From positions 4,419,501 to 4,483,500 of the forward strand of contig NZ_CP075175.1 in the NCBI RefSeq assembly GCF_021223605.1: 64,000 nucleotides of DNA, read 5' to 3'. Positions 35,164 to 44,005 of this stretch are shown here, one piece after another; positions within the stretch are counted from its first letter, which is position 1; the number at the start of each line of letters is the position of its first letter. The stretch comes from Paenibacillus sp. 481 (GTDB taxonomy: Bacteria > Bacillota > Bacilli > Paenibacillales > Paenibacillaceae). The position numbers and the translations under genes were made by a program. A model generated the notes under the pieces. It did not search any database. It was given only the letters and a program-made list of their open reading frames with translations, and was not told the DNA's origin.

Positions 35164-36750
35164 ATGTACAAAGTACTACTCGCAGACGATGAGATGCTTG
35201 ACCTCGAAGGAATGAAGCAATTTATTCCTTGGCAACAACTAGGTCTTGAGATTGTAGCAGCAGTGAACAATGGTTTCTCAGCCTGCGAAGTAATCGAACA
35301 ACAGCACATAGACATATTGGTAACAGATGTCAATATGCCAAATATGTCGGGACTAGAGCTTGCACGCCATGCATTGGATAAGCGCAGCGAAACGCGCATT
35401 ATTTTTGTAAGCGGTTACCAAGATTTCCATTACGTTAAACAAGCGCTCTCGTTGAACGCTTGCAGCTATGTACTTAAGCCGATGGACGATCAGGAATTAA
35501 TCGATTCGTTGCAGCGCGTAACGAAGGAGCTCGACGAGACGAAGCGCCGCCAAGCAGCGGATGCTGCCTATCAACAGGCGATCCCGATGGCGAGAAATGA
35601 ATTGCTCGTTCGGCTGCTTGATGGCGATTCCACGTCCACGCTGAACGATGAATCGGGATTTTGGGAGCTTGCGCATTCATATGGCTTCCAATCGTTACAA
35701 TGGCCTATTCGAGTTGCTGTTCTGGAAGCGGACGATGTGGCGTGGAAGCTTGACGCCAAACAGGAATCCGCCCGCCAAGAATTGTTTCAGTCGTTCTCTG
35801 CGGAAGTGTTAACTGCTTGTCTGGAGCAGGATATCTTGCACGTCTGCAAGTTATCACGCCAACGCTATGCGCTGCTCGTGAGCGATGAGAAGGCCGAGGC
35901 CGTGTTGCGATTTATGCTGCACCGTATTAAGGAGCGATTGTCATTTACGTTGACGATCGGACTTGGCTTGGCCGTGCAGCAGTTGAATGAACTTAGCTTG
36001 TCGTATCAGCAAGCAACAGAAGCTTTAGATTGCAAAATGTTTTTCGGCAAGGGCAAGCTCATTGCCTATGAACAGATGCAGCGCGCTCCAGAAATGGAAG
36101 ATGCGCGTACACTTGATCTGAGGCTGGACGCCCTATTTACGGCTATGGCTAACTACGAACTCGTCCGTATTCACGACGAAATCGAGAACTTGTTCCTGTC
36201 CGTGCTTACGTTGCGCTCCAAGTGTACGATTCATAATTTAGCGATGTACATCGTATTCAAATTGGATCAATATTTGCACTCCGTGGATGAGGATTTATTC
36301 CGCTTGCTCGGCATGGAGCTACGCAATTTGGATATTTTATTGCAATTCGAAACGATGGACGACATTCGCTCATGGCTCGTGCGCAAAGTGTTTGAAATAT
36401 CAGAAATGTTGCGTCGCAAAGCCTCAACGAAGAACGGTCGACTCATTCGCGAAATGCAGCGCGTCGTGCGCGAGCAGATGCATGAGAACATTACGCTGCG
36501 GGATATTGCGCGTCAGTTCTCTTTTTCACCGAATTATTTAGGACATCTATTTAAAGAAGAAACAGGCAAATCATTCAGTGAAATGCTCATCCAAATGAGG
36601 ATGGAAAAAGCGCGGGAATTGCTGAAGGACCCGAGCCTTAAAATATACGAAGTTGCTGATCAAGTGGGCTATCGCTACCTTCCTTATTTTAGTAGACAGT
36701 TTAAGGAAACGTATGGAATGAGTCCTATGGATTATCGCAAAAAAGAATAG
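35164..36750 (+). CDS. YesN-type response regulator (REC plus AraC output)
   Basis: This 528-residue regulator has an N-terminal receiver domain with acidic pocket DDE at 8-10, phosphoacceptor D55 in VTDVNMPNMSG and a KP motif (YVLKPMDD near 107). A long middle region follows. The C-terminal AraC domain (about 425-525) has ITLRDIARQFSFSPNYLGHL and SLKIYEVADQVGYRYLPYFS as its two helix-turn-helices. GGAGGT at 35147-35152 serves ATG 35164; the upstream in-frame ATG at 35146 overlaps that site. The cognate kinase gene follows after 24 bases. In Paenibacillus such pairs usually control neighbouring sugar importers, here possibly the operon at 28281-31939. Confidence 0.9.
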   Translation: MYKVLLADDEMLDLEGMKQFIPWQQLGLEIVAAVNNGFSACEVIEQQHIDILVTDVNMPNMSGLELARHALDKRSETRIIFVSGYQDFHYVKQALSLNACSYVLKPMDDQELIDSLQRVTKELDETKRRQAADAAYQQAIPMARNELLVRLLDGDSTSTLNDESGFWELAHSYGFQSLQWPIRVAVLEADDVAWKLDAKQESARQELFQSFSAEVLTACLEQDILHVCKLSRQRYALLVSDEKAEAVLRFMLHRIKERLSFTLTIGLGLAVQQLNELSLSYQQATEALDCKMFFGKGKLIAYEQMQRAPEMEDARTLDLRLDALFTAMANYELVRIHDEIENLFLSVLTLRSKCTIHNLAMYIVFKLDQYLHSVDEDLFRLLGMELRNLDILLQFETMDDIRSWLVRKVFEISEMLRRKASTKNGRLIREMQRVVREQMHENITLRDIARQFSFSPNYLGHLFKEETGKSFSEMLIQMRMEKARELLKDPSLKIYEVADQVGYRYLPYFSRQFKETYGMSPMDYRKKE

Positions 36751-36774
36751 CATCTGGGGAATGGAGGAACTATA

Positions 36775-38556
36775 GTGCCGTCTATTAAACCAATACAGCC
36801 TTCCTATATTCCGTTCGGATATAAGCTGCTATTTACGTACATTACTTTTATTATCATTCCCGTACTTATCATCGGACTCGTGTCGCATGCCATCTATGTG
36901 GACTCGATCCGCAAGCAGACGCGTACGAACATTCAAGGAACATTATCACAAATTCGCGACAATATTACGTACAAAATGGAGGACGCTAAACGTATCTCCG
37001 ACATGCTCTATTTTGATTATACGCTCGCCAGCAATTTGCGCAGCTATGAAGCGGGTTGGGAGACGTACGAGAAAATGACGGAATACGTCGTTCCTAAAAT
37101 CCAACATGCGCTCAACGCGACCAACCGCAATATGTGGATGTCCGTGTTTATGCACAATGAGCGGTTGCCTGAAATTTATGAACGCCCGCTAGAGGAGGGA
37201 GACCCCGAATCGAAAGGTAGAGACGCTGACATCTTCCATTTAAAGCGAATTGCTCATAAACATTGGTATGCAGACCATCCCGTTGAAATTTACGGGACAA
37301 CGCTGAAGTGGCAACAGATAGAACAAGACCAACAGTATAAGCGCATGTCTTTACTGCGAAGGCTTGTCGACACAAGTTCCCCGCTGCGACTAAAGGAAAT
37401 CGGATTTATGCGGCTAAATGTCCCTTTGAATGAGCTGTTTGAGAGTGTTGATTATCGTAAAATCGGCGAAGGCAGTATTTTGCTTATTGCGGACAACAAA
37501 AATGAAATCTTGTATCACTCTGGTTATGAAGTCAGTGAACAACACATTAAAGCGCTCCGCCATTCGGCATCGCAAGAAGATTTACTCGTTATCGAGGAGC
37601 CGCTGGATGGCGTGCCATGGAAGCTTGTCACCTATGTGCCTACGGCTATCATTGAAGGCGATACCGTAAAAGTTCGCATGTTAACGATCGCCATTTGTCT
37701 AATCTGTTTTGTGGTGTTCACGTTTGTAGCCATGTTTATATCCAAATACTTCTCGGTTCGTGTGACCAAAATTGTGTCGGTTCTGCATGCTTTTCGTGAA
37801 GGTGACCTCCATAAGCGGATGGCTTACAACGGCAAGGATGAATTTTCGCAAATTGCGGTAGCTTTAAATGAGATGGGACAAAATATCGGGGAACTAATTA
37901 GCGAAATGTATATTACACAAATTCAAAAAAAAGAAGCGGAGCTTGAGTCGCTGCAAGCGCAAATCAATCCGCATTTCTTATATAACACCCTATCTTCTAT
38001 TAGCCGTCTTGCAAAGTTCGGTGAGACGGACAAACTACAACGCATGGTCATGGATTTGGCTAAGTTTTATCGGTTAACGCTAAATGATGGTCGTTCTATC
38101 ATTCCGGTACATAAAGAGTTCGAACAGGCGGGAGCCTATGTAGCCATTCAAAAAATAAAGTATGGGGATCGTTTGGAAGTGCTGTTTGATGTTGATTCAG
38201 ACGTTTGCAGCTATGATACGGTCAAGTTAATTTTGCAACCCTTTATCGAAAATGTGTTGCAGCATGCGTGGTGTGGGGATCGGATACATATACGAATCGT
38301 CGGGAAAAAGGTTGGCGATCGTTTGTCGTTCCGCATCATTGACGATGGAGTTGGGATGAAGCAAGAACGAATTCGGCAAATTTTTGATTCGCGCGATCAC
38401 GTCAATGCCGGTTATGGCATCCGCAACGTCCATCAGCGAATTAGGCTCCAATATGGAGCGCAGTATGGCGTTAGCATATTTAGCAGACCTGGCATTGGTA
38501 CATCGGTCACGATTACGATCCCTGCTGTGCGGGAAAAGGACAGTCCTCGTACCTAG
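36775..38556 (+). CDS. YesM-type sensor histidine kinase
   Basis: This 593-residue membrane kinase has TM1 near residues 15-37, an extracytoplasmic sensor region to about 300, TM2 near 302-325 and a HAMP domain. The His_kinase segment has its phosphoacceptor His in LQAQINPHFLYNTLSSISRL. The HATPase_c domain (IDDGVGMKQERI and GYGIRNVHQRIRLQYG) completes it. The start is a GTG with GGAGGA six bases upstream. It pairs with the upstream response regulator as one operon. The signal is unknown but probably a sugar or a binding-protein complex. Confidence 0.92.
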   Translation: MPSIKPIQPSYIPFGYKLLFTYITFIIIPVLIIGLVSHAIYVDSIRKQTRTNIQGTLSQIRDNITYKMEDAKRISDMLYFDYTLASNLRSYEAGWETYEKMTEYVVPKIQHALNATNRNMWMSVFMHNERLPEIYERPLEEGDPESKGRDADIFHLKRIAHKHWYADHPVEIYGTTLKWQQIEQDQQYKRMSLLRRLVDTSSPLRLKEIGFMRLNVPLNELFESVDYRKIGEGSILLIADNKNEILYHSGYEVSEQHIKALRHSASQEDLLVIEEPLDGVPWKLVTYVPTAIIEGDTVKVRMLTIAICLICFVVFTFVAMFISKYFSVRVTKIVSVLHAFREGDLHKRMAYNGKDEFSQIAVALNEMGQNIGELISEMYITQIQKKEAELESLQAQINPHFLYNTLSSISRLAKFGETDKLQRMVMDLAKFYRLTLNDGRSIIPVHKEFEQAGAYVAIQKIKYGDRLEVLFDVDSDVCSYDTVKLILQPFIENVLQHAWCGDRIHIRIVGKKVGDRLSFRIIDDGVGMKQERIRQIFDSRDHVNAGYGIRNVHQRIRLQYGAQYGVSIFSRPGIGTSVTITIPAVREKDSPRT

Positions 38557-38666
38557 TAGACTCGATCATACAGGGACAAATGTCAACGGAGACGGAAACT
38601 AATCATACGTACAAACGTATAACATAGTATCGTTGTAAAATATGGAAATCAGGGGTGGGATAAGGC

Positions 38667-39173
38667 ATGAAGCAGAATTGGTTGAAGAAGTTGACGATGG
38701 ATTTTGTGGTACCGGCAGCGATCGCCTTAACGCTTAGCTTAACGATCCAGAAGGTCGCTTATGCGCAAATTCTCGTTAATCAAGACTCTATGAATCAAAC
38801 GTATGAAGAGGGTGATCGCCTCTTAGAAAATAAGTGGGTGTATAAATTAAATGAGCCCGAGCGTGGGGATGTGGTCATTATTGAACCGGATTTTTCCGGT
38901 GAACGACTGATTAAACGTGTTGTGGCAGTTGCAGGTGACCGTTTTGATATCCGTGATGGACAGCTGTACATAAACGATAAGGTGGTTGAAGAGCCTCATG
39001 CCTTAGGGAACACGATGCCCAAAGGGATGAGCATTCCGACACTTGTCCCAGCAGGGCACGTCATTGTACTTGGGGATAATCGGGAAAATAGTAAGGATAG
39101 CCGTGATTTAGGCTTCGTCCCGAATGACTCATTAGAAGGCAAAGTGGAGGCCAAGTTGTGGCCTTGGCGTTAA
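38667..39173 (+). CDS. lepB: Type I signal peptidase
   Basis: This 168-residue membrane-bound serine protease cleaves signal peptides outside the membrane. One N-terminal membrane anchor (about 13-31) is followed by the catalytic Ser41 in VNQDSMNQT and the general base Lys83 in GERLIKRVVAVAGD. The third conserved box is VIVLGDNRENSKDSRDLG. The short length is that of the Sip-type enzymes of Bacillales. The usual Pro after the serine motif (SMxPT) is Gln here (SMNQT), so the copy is divergent although the dyad is intact. It is flanked by a good terminator and is probably monocistronic. Confidence 0.88.
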   Translation: MKQNWLKKLTMDFVVPAAIALTLSLTIQKVAYAQILVNQDSMNQTYEEGDRLLENKWVYKLNEPERGDVVIIEPDFSGERLIKRVVAVAGDRFDIRDGQLYINDKVVEEPHALGNTMPKGMSIPTLVPAGHVIVLGDNRENSKDSRDLGFVPNDSLEGKVEAKLWPWR

Positions 39174-39189
39174 GCCATATATCGTTCGA

Positions 39190-39228
39190 AAAGGCTTGCT
39201 AGTCATTTACTGACGCAAGCCTTTTTCC
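39190..39228 (+). terminator. Terminator after the signal peptidase gene
   Basis: AAAGGCTTGC and GCAAGCCTTT form a ten-base-pair stem around a loop of about 17 bases, followed by a TTTCC run. The stem is also usable on the opposite strand. Confidence 0.75.
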
Positions 39229-39264
39229 GTTTGAAACGTTAGCGTTAACCTATGAGATGTTAAA

Positions 39265-39426
39265 TTATTCTAATTCATTTAGCAGCACGAAGGCGTTATT
39301 ATTATTTTTAATGAACGTTTTGGCGATGCTGTATAGTGGATAATAGCTTTTAGATAAAGGAATTAGGGTCTGATCGGATAGTGTGTGATCATAATTAATG
39401 TAAGCGTTAGGGCCAACGCTACAACA
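39265..39426 (-). pseudogene. Unidentified coding remnant, minus strand
   Basis: On the minus strand, about 54 codons remain open up to a TAA at 39265-39267 and encode a protein-like sequence including LIPLSKSYYPLYSIAKTF and AFVLLNELE. There is no start codon or ribosome site, and an in-frame stop lies just upstream. It reads as the tail of a degraded gene. I do not recognise the family. Confidence 0.3.
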
Positions 39427-39610
39427 CGTTCATTTGTCCATTAAGCGCGGCGAAAAGATCGAGATCGTTGGTGATAACGCTGCTGGGAAATCAACACTAG
39501 TTAAGTTCATCTTAGGGTTGTATCCTGCACCAGTTGGAACCCTTTTTTACAACGGCATGAAACATCTCCTTACACTGCTTGTATTGTGTCGAGTTGCGGT
39601 ATCATATTAA
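39404..39610 (+). pseudogene. Fragment of an ABC exporter ATP-binding domain
   Basis: A stretch of 68 codons between stops encodes VHLSIKRGEKIEIVGDNAAG followed by KSTLVKFILGLYPAPVGTLF. This is the Walker A region and following strand of an MsbA/bacteriocin-exporter-type ATPase. There is no start codon and no signature or Walker B motif, so it is a remnant. It overlaps a minus-strand remnant. After a shift of frame, about 27 further sense codons continue to a TGA near 39680 (including YPFMRVVKHDTIVLSERNLV), which may belong to the same decayed locus. Confidence 0.65.
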
Positions 39611-39755
39611 AGAATATCCTTTTATGAGGGTTGTGAAGCACGATACGATCGTCTTGAGTGAGCGTAATCTAGTTGATTGAATTCCCATTAATTAACTACC
39701 TTTTCTCTCTCCGATGTACTAGAATAGGAAAAATCGCTGCGAGGGGGAAACGGGA

Positions 39756-40349
39756 ATGCCTCACTATTTTGGGAATCGGATTCGCTTAAGAGAGTATCGG
39801 GAAAGTGATATGGAAGCCATGCGCAAGTGGGTAAATGATCCGGAAGTAACGGAGAGCTTGCATGATCTGTTCTTGTCTCCGCATTCGTATACAACGACGG
39901 AATCGTTTAAGAATGAAGTAATGAAGCCAAGAGACAATATTCGTTCGTTTGTCATCGCAGAAAAAGAGTCGGAAGCATATATCGGTCAAATTGATTTGCA
40001 TATAGATTGGAAAAATCGTATCGGTACGATCGGGATCGTAATCGGGCGCAAAGAGTTGTTTGGTCAAGGCTATGGCGAAGAAGCCATTCGCGTCTTGCAG
40101 GCGGTCGCGTTCGACCAGCTCCAATTGAACCGTGTTCAATTGGAAGTATTGGAACCGAATGAGCGTGCGTATCGCTGCTATATCAAGTGCGGTTTTGTGG
40201 AGGAAGGACGTCAGCGTCAGCGTGTGTTCCGCAATGGACGCTACTTGGATATGATTGGGCTCGGTTTATTGCGAGAGCAATATGAGCAGGATGAGCGTCA
40301 GCAGCCCTATCGCAAGCTCGCTTATTGGGGAACCAAGCAGTTGGAGTAG
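39756..40349 (+). CDS. GNAT acetyltransferase, RimJ/RimL-like
   Basis: The 197-residue enzyme opens with NRIRLREYRESDMEAMRKWV and has the acetyl-CoA motif around GIVIGRKELFGQGYGEEAIR with FDQLQLNRVQLEVLEPNERA and YRCYIKCGFVEEGRQRQR. These are characteristic of the RimJ/RimL/SpeG-type GNATs that acetylate protein N termini, polyamines or small amines. The substrate is not determinable here. GAGGGGGA eight bases upstream of the ATG supports the start. Confidence 0.85.
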   Translation: MPHYFGNRIRLREYRESDMEAMRKWVNDPEVTESLHDLFLSPHSYTTTESFKNEVMKPRDNIRSFVIAEKESEAYIGQIDLHIDWKNRIGTIGIVIGRKELFGQGYGEEAIRVLQAVAFDQLQLNRVQLEVLEPNERAYRCYIKCGFVEEGRQRQRVFRNGRYLDMIGLGLLREQYEQDERQQPYRKLAYWGTKQLE

Positions 40350-40356
40350 CATATAG

Positions 40357-40390
40357 AAAGCGGTGAGCCCTATGACAGGCTCACCGCTTT
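40357..40390. terminator. Shared terminator between convergent GNAT and degV genes
   Basis: AAAGCGGTGAGCC (40357-40369) and GGCTCACCGCTTT (40378-40390) pair perfectly over 13 base pairs. T runs are short (three) on both sides, so efficiency is uncertain. Confidence 0.7.
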
Positions 40391-40397
40391 GTGTGCG

Positions 40398-41258
40398 TTA
40401 GCTTTTTTTAGCATAAACGATGCCAAGCGTCTTGGCACCACAATGGCTGGAAATGACACAGCCTGTGTCGGAAATGTATACGTGTTGCGTGTTGGTACGT
40501 GCTAGAAGTTCAGCACGAATATTCACTGCATCCTCGTAGCACATCGAATGAGTGACGAAGATCATGTCGCCATCCATTTCATCTGCATGCTGCAAGGCGT
40601 TGTTCAGCAAGCTTTCCAACGCTTTTTCACGTTTCCCGCGTGTCTTGTTCGCGGGCGTCATTTTACCGTTCACAACTTTAATGGATGGACGTATTTTAAG
40701 CAAGCTGCCTAGTAGGTTCGTAAGTCCACTACAGCGTCCACCTTTATACAAGTAGTCTAACGTATCGATGATAAATTCCGTCTCCACTTGTGGACGGACT
40801 GCTTCTAACATGTGTACAATTTGATCAACGGTTTGTCCCGCCTCTGCTGCCCGTACAGCTTTCATGACTTGAAGGCCGATACCCGTTGCTAGGTTAAGCG
40901 AATCAAACACTGAAATATTGGCAGTGTAGCTTTCTTGCAACATGTCAGCTGCAAGCTTCGCATTTTGCTGAGTTGAAGACAGTTCAGAGGACAAGCCGAT
41001 ATACAAAATATCGCGCCCTTCCCGAACGAAAGGCTCAAAAGCAGCCATAAAATCAGCAGGCGATGGAGCAGCGGTCTTAGGTAAACTTCCTTGCTCGTCG
41101 ACTAGCTTGTACATTCGCTCTGTTGTCATTTCGACTCCGTCGCGATAGGCCGTCTCGCCAAACGTAACGTAAAGCGGGATGATGCTGATATCGTATTGGT
41201 CTATCAAGTCTTTCGGCAGATCACACGTGCTGTCCGAAAAGATTTTGATGCGGCTCAT
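40398..41258 (-). CDS. DegV-family fatty-acid-binding protein (copy 1)
   Basis: This 286-residue cytosolic protein has the DegV opening KIFSDSTCDLPKDLIDQYDI followed by VTFGETAYRDGVEM, the lipid-headgroup SSTQQNAKLAAD region and the signature DYLYKGGRCSGLTNLLGSLL. DegV/FakB proteins bind a fatty acid and present it to a kinase (FakA) for phosphorylation and use in phospholipid synthesis. GGAGGA precedes the ATG. A second family member is at 61523-62389. No FakA gene is in the window. Confidence 0.9.
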   Translation of the reverse strand: MSRIKIFSDSTCDLPKDLIDQYDISIIPLYVTFGETAYRDGVEMTTERMYKLVDEQGSLPKTAAPSPADFMAAFEPFVREGRDILYIGLSSELSSTQQNAKLAADMLQESYTANISVFDSLNLATGIGLQVMKAVRAAEAGQTVDQIVHMLEAVRPQVETEFIIDTLDYLYKGGRCSGLTNLLGSLLKIRPSIKVVNGKMTPANKTRGKREKALESLLNNALQHADEMDGDMIFVTHSMCYEDAVNIRAELLARTNTQHVYISDTGCVISSHCGAKTLGIVYAKKS

Positions 41259-41556
41259 AGTACTTCCTCCCGAATAATATGTAAAAATAAACTCACAAAT
41301 ACCATTATACTGTAAAAATTTAATGCGTCCATGATTTGAGTGAAATCCTTTTTATAGAAATCAAATCGTTCTGAAAATTACAGTAAAATGTAGGACGTAT
41401 TTGGTAAGTTGCAGTTGTTAATACGCAGTGTAGCTCGGATCGTTGCAACTAATTTGAGCGTTGCCTTTGATTGAGTCGCTTAGGAGCGAATATACTAAGT
41501 ACTAGCCTATGTTCACGAATGAAAAATATACATATACATAGTGGGGGGATCAATAA

Positions 41557-42474
41557 ATGAGCTCACCGTACGGAACCGAACGTGTTGTCATTCGTATCGA
41601 ACCGACTCGACAACATAGACAAACGGTTGAAGTGGAAGCAGCAACACGGCAAGGTCAAGGGCCATGCAACGAGGACAGTTGGATCGTCTGTCCCGAAAAC
41701 CGTCTCTTCGCCGTAATTGACGGTGTATCCGGAATGGACGCCTATACGGATAGTGAAGGTCGAACATCCGGGGCGCTAGCCGCATTAACCTTGACCTCAG
41801 GGATTCAGTCCGAGGTCAGGGCATCTGCAAGCATAGAGCCGCTTGCACGGCTTCAGCGGGGAACGCTAAGCGCAAATGAGCAACTGCGCCAATTCATGAT
41901 TGCGCACAATGTACCGTTCCAACAACCCGAGCACCGCTGGGGAGCTGCGCATGTGGCAGTCATCTTCGACGAGCATGTTGCGCATTGGGTACAAACAGGG
42001 GACTGTATGCTGTATGCTCGCTACACGTCTGGAGCTATTCGAGCGGTGACGCATGATGCAGTTGAGCCGTTTGATGCCGCCGCTTTGCGCGTGTGGCAGC
42101 AGGATGAGGCAGCCTGGCATCGTCACGAACGGCCAGAAGCTGTTAGTGATATGCTGCTCGCCAATCGTCGGCAAGCGAATAGGCCGCATGGCTACAGCGT
42201 CATGAATGGAGATCCGCAACTGCATCAGATGCTAGAGTCGGGTTCCTTGCCGCTAAGTGGCTTGAGCCATCTCATTATGATTTCAGACGGCTTGTATGAG
42301 TGGCGAGAGCATGACACCCCGCCTTCGGTGAGTTGGTTAGAGCAGTTGATCGAAGATGGCGTACAACGATATGCTGAGCGTTTGCAGCAATATGAGGACA
42401 ACGATGCGTATTGCAACCAAGTGCCACGATTTAAAAAAAGTGATGACAAGACAGGCATCATTATTTCATTTTAA
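41557..42474 (+). CDS. PP2C-family serine/threonine phosphatase domain protein
   Basis: The 305-residue protein has PP2C-type motifs in order: NEDSWIV near residue 40, FAVIDGVSGM near 52 (metal-binding Asp in the DG pair), VQTGDCMLYA, IMISDGLYEW and a terminal DDKTGIIIS. It lacks any membrane or regulatory domain and no partner kinase is adjacent, unlike PrpC/PrkC pairs. The substrate is therefore unknown. The ATG has GGGGGGATC as ribosome site. The 298 bases upstream show no gene and no promoter I can assign with confidence. Confidence 0.78.
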   Translation: MSSPYGTERVVIRIEPTRQHRQTVEVEAATRQGQGPCNEDSWIVCPENRLFAVIDGVSGMDAYTDSEGRTSGALAALTLTSGIQSEVRASASIEPLARLQRGTLSANEQLRQFMIAHNVPFQQPEHRWGAAHVAVIFDEHVAHWVQTGDCMLYARYTSGAIRAVTHDAVEPFDAAALRVWQQDEAAWHRHERPEAVSDMLLANRRQANRPHGYSVMNGDPQLHQMLESGSLPLSGLSHLIMISDGLYEWREHDTPPSVSWLEQLIEDGVQRYAERLQQYEDNDAYCNQVPRFKKSDDKTGIIISF

Positions 42475-42494
42475 TCGTCCACGCTCTACATATG

Positions 42495-42553
42495 AAAAAA
42501 AAGCCCCAAGCTGGATGGAACCGAGATCGAACGGTTTCATGCGGCGCGGGGCT
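42495..42553 (-). terminator. Terminator after msrAB
   Basis: Read on the minus strand, GAAGCCCCGCG and the facing CTTGGGGCTT form the outer stem (42500-42553), followed by TTTTTTTT (complement of 42495-42502). It lies only ten bases past the msrAB stop. Confidence 0.8.
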
Positions 42554-42563
42554 TCTCTTCATT

Positions 42564-43544
42564 TTATTTAAACAGCGACTTAAATTCGCCGTAGCCAGCT
42601 TCGTCCAGCTCTTCCTTCGGAATAAAGCGGAGCGCAGCAGAGTTGATACAATAACGCAACCCGCCTTGCGAAGCAGGCCCATCGTCAAACACATGTCCGA
42701 GGTGAGAGTCGCCCAAGCGACTGCGCACCTCTGTACGGATCATGCCATGAGCCAAATCGAGCTTCTCCTCGACGTGGAACGGACGTAGCGGCTTCGTAAA
42801 GCTTGGCCAGCCGCAGCCGGAATCGTATTTTTCGCACGAACTGAACAAGGGCTCGCCTGATACGATATCCACATAAATGCCTTCGCGCTTATGATCCCAA
42901 AATTCATTTTGGAAGGGTGGCTCTGTGCCACTGTTCTGTGTCACATGAAATTGCATAGGAGAAAGTTTATGTTTCAAGTCAGCTCGTTCCGTATCTGTAA
43001 CACCCCAATGCTCGGCGATAAATACATCACGCCCAGAACCTTGGCGGTAGCGCTTATAGTGAGCTGAATTTTTCAAATGGTAGTCTTGATGATATTCCTC
43101 AGCAGGGTAAAACGTATTCGCGGCAGCGATTTCAGTTGCAATCGGTTTATCGAAGCGGCCGCTTGCTTCTAAAGTACGTTTAGACTGCTCAGCCAATTCG
43201 CGCTGCTCGTCGCTATGATAAAAAATAGCTGTGCGATAAGAGGAGCCTCGATCATGGAACTGACCGCCCGCATCCGTAGGATCAACCTGCTGCCAAAAAA
43301 TATCGAGCAATTTTTCATACGGAAACTGCTCGGGGTCAAAGGTGATTTGGACGGCTTCTGCATGTCCAGTTGTGTTCGTACATACTTCTTTATAATTAGG
43401 ATTTTCCGTATGTCCACCGATATAGCCGGATACGATCGAGTGAATGCCTGGCAGCTCCTCAAATGGCGTCACCATGCACCAAAAGCATCCTCCGGCAAAC
43501 GTTGCCAGCTCCCATTTAGGAGCGCCTGCTTGTGATTCTGTCAT
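42564..43544 (-). CDS. msrAB: Bifunctional methionine sulfoxide reductase MsrA-MsrB
   Basis: This cytosolic fusion protein of 326 residues repairs oxidised methionine. The N-terminal MsrA domain carries the catalytic Cys20 in GGCFWCM and the family region [15 protein letters not shown], with YHQDYHLKN later. The C-terminal MsrB domain (about 185-320) has [28 protein letters not shown] and the catalytic Cys in [24 protein letters not shown] places the start at ATG 43544, eight codons inside the open frame. The A-B order of the fusion is the common one in Firmicutes that have fused enzymes. Confidence 0.93.
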   Translation of the reverse strand: MTESQAGAPKWELATFAGGCFWCMVTPFEELPGIHSIVSGYIGGHTENPNYKEVCTNTTGHAEAVQITFDPEQFPYEKLLDIFWQQVDPTDAGGQFHDRGSSYRTAIFYHSDEQRELAEQSKRTLEASGRFDKPIATEIAAANTFYPAEEYHQDYHLKNSAHYKRYRQGSGRDVFIAEHWGVTDTERADLKHKLSPMQFHVTQNSGTEPPFQNEFWDHKREGIYVDIVSGEPLFSSCEKYDSGCGWPSFTKPLRPFHVEEKLDLAHGMIRTEVRSRLGDSHLGHVFDDGPASQGGLRYCINSAALRFIPKEELDEAGYGEFKSLFK

Positions 43545-43743
43545 ATGTATGTCCTCCCTCACGAACATGACTTTGCGTCACGCTGTTTATTTATATTTTT
43601 ACATTCACAACGGTACAGCAATTTCAACAATAATAACTATACAACCTCAATATATACAATTGTGCCCGGAAGTACAATGTGCCGAGCAACTTAGCAAGCG
43701 AAAAAAAGGACAAGCAATATTTATATTTTTAGGCAAAATAAGG

Positions 43744-43772
43744 TTGATCATTTGGTGGCCCCATGCTATCAT
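43744..43772 (+). promoter_or_regulatory. Sigma-A promoter of the riboswitch-terC unit
   Basis: TTGATC at 43744-43749, 17 bases, TATCAT at 43767-43772, about 25 bases ahead of the riboswitch core. Both hexamers match at four to five positions with ideal spacing. Confidence 0.6.
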
Positions 43773-43799
43773 TAGCTCAAATCGAACATGATACTTCTT

Positions 43800-43916
43800 C
43801 AAAGGGGAGTAGCTAATACAGTAAAGTCGTCATTACGGGACGTGAGTCCTCGGCTTTATTGGCAACGGATTACGTTGTTTGCGAGACCTTTGCCGCAATG
43901 GTAAAGGTCTCTTTTT
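43800..43916 (+). ncRNA. yybP-ykoY manganese riboswitch with terminator platform
   Basis: The aptamer core begins AAAGGGGAGTAGC (43801-43813), the invariant 5' element of the yybP-ykoY class. CGTCATTACGGGACGTGAGT and the rest of the three-way junction follow to about 43880. The expression platform is an intrinsic terminator: GAGACCTTTGCC (43883-43894), loop GCAA, the complementary arm to 43911, then TTTTT. In this class Mn2+ binding stabilises the anti-terminated, gene-on form. The downstream TerC-family transporter is a recognised target of this riboswitch. Confidence 0.85.
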
Positions 43917-43921
43917 ATTTG

Positions 43922-43951
43922 GGCGCCGTTACCTGCGTGGGTAGCGGCGTC
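43922..43951 (+). terminator. Second hairpin in the terC leader
   Basis: GGCGCCGTTACC and GGTAGCGGCGTC can pair over about 11 base pairs, followed by TTCTTG. Without a T run it may be an anti-terminator partner, a translation-control hairpin or a weak second terminator. Confidence 0.4.
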
Positions 43952-44005
43952 TTCTTGTTCCCGTGTTCGAAGCTACTTAATTCACTTTGAAGGAGGAATG
44001 TAGGG

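Larger units (their letters stand above)
39174..39755. other. Degenerate intergenic region
   Basis: This stretch of 582 bases between signal peptidase and the GNAT gene contains no intact gene. It holds a terminator (39190-39228), two opposing coding remnants (39265-39426 and 39404-39610) and a third possible fragment to about 39680. The AT content is higher than in neighbouring genes. The picture is of a locus decayed by deletion. Confidence 0.6.
43545..44005. other. Leader region between msrAB and terC
   Basis: The stretch of 461 bases contains, on the plus strand, a sigma-A-type promoter (43744-43772), a yybP-ykoY riboswitch and its terminator (43800-43916) and a second hairpin (43922-43951). 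On the left it must hold the msrAB promoter, which I could not place. No protein gene is apparent. Confidence 0.6.
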
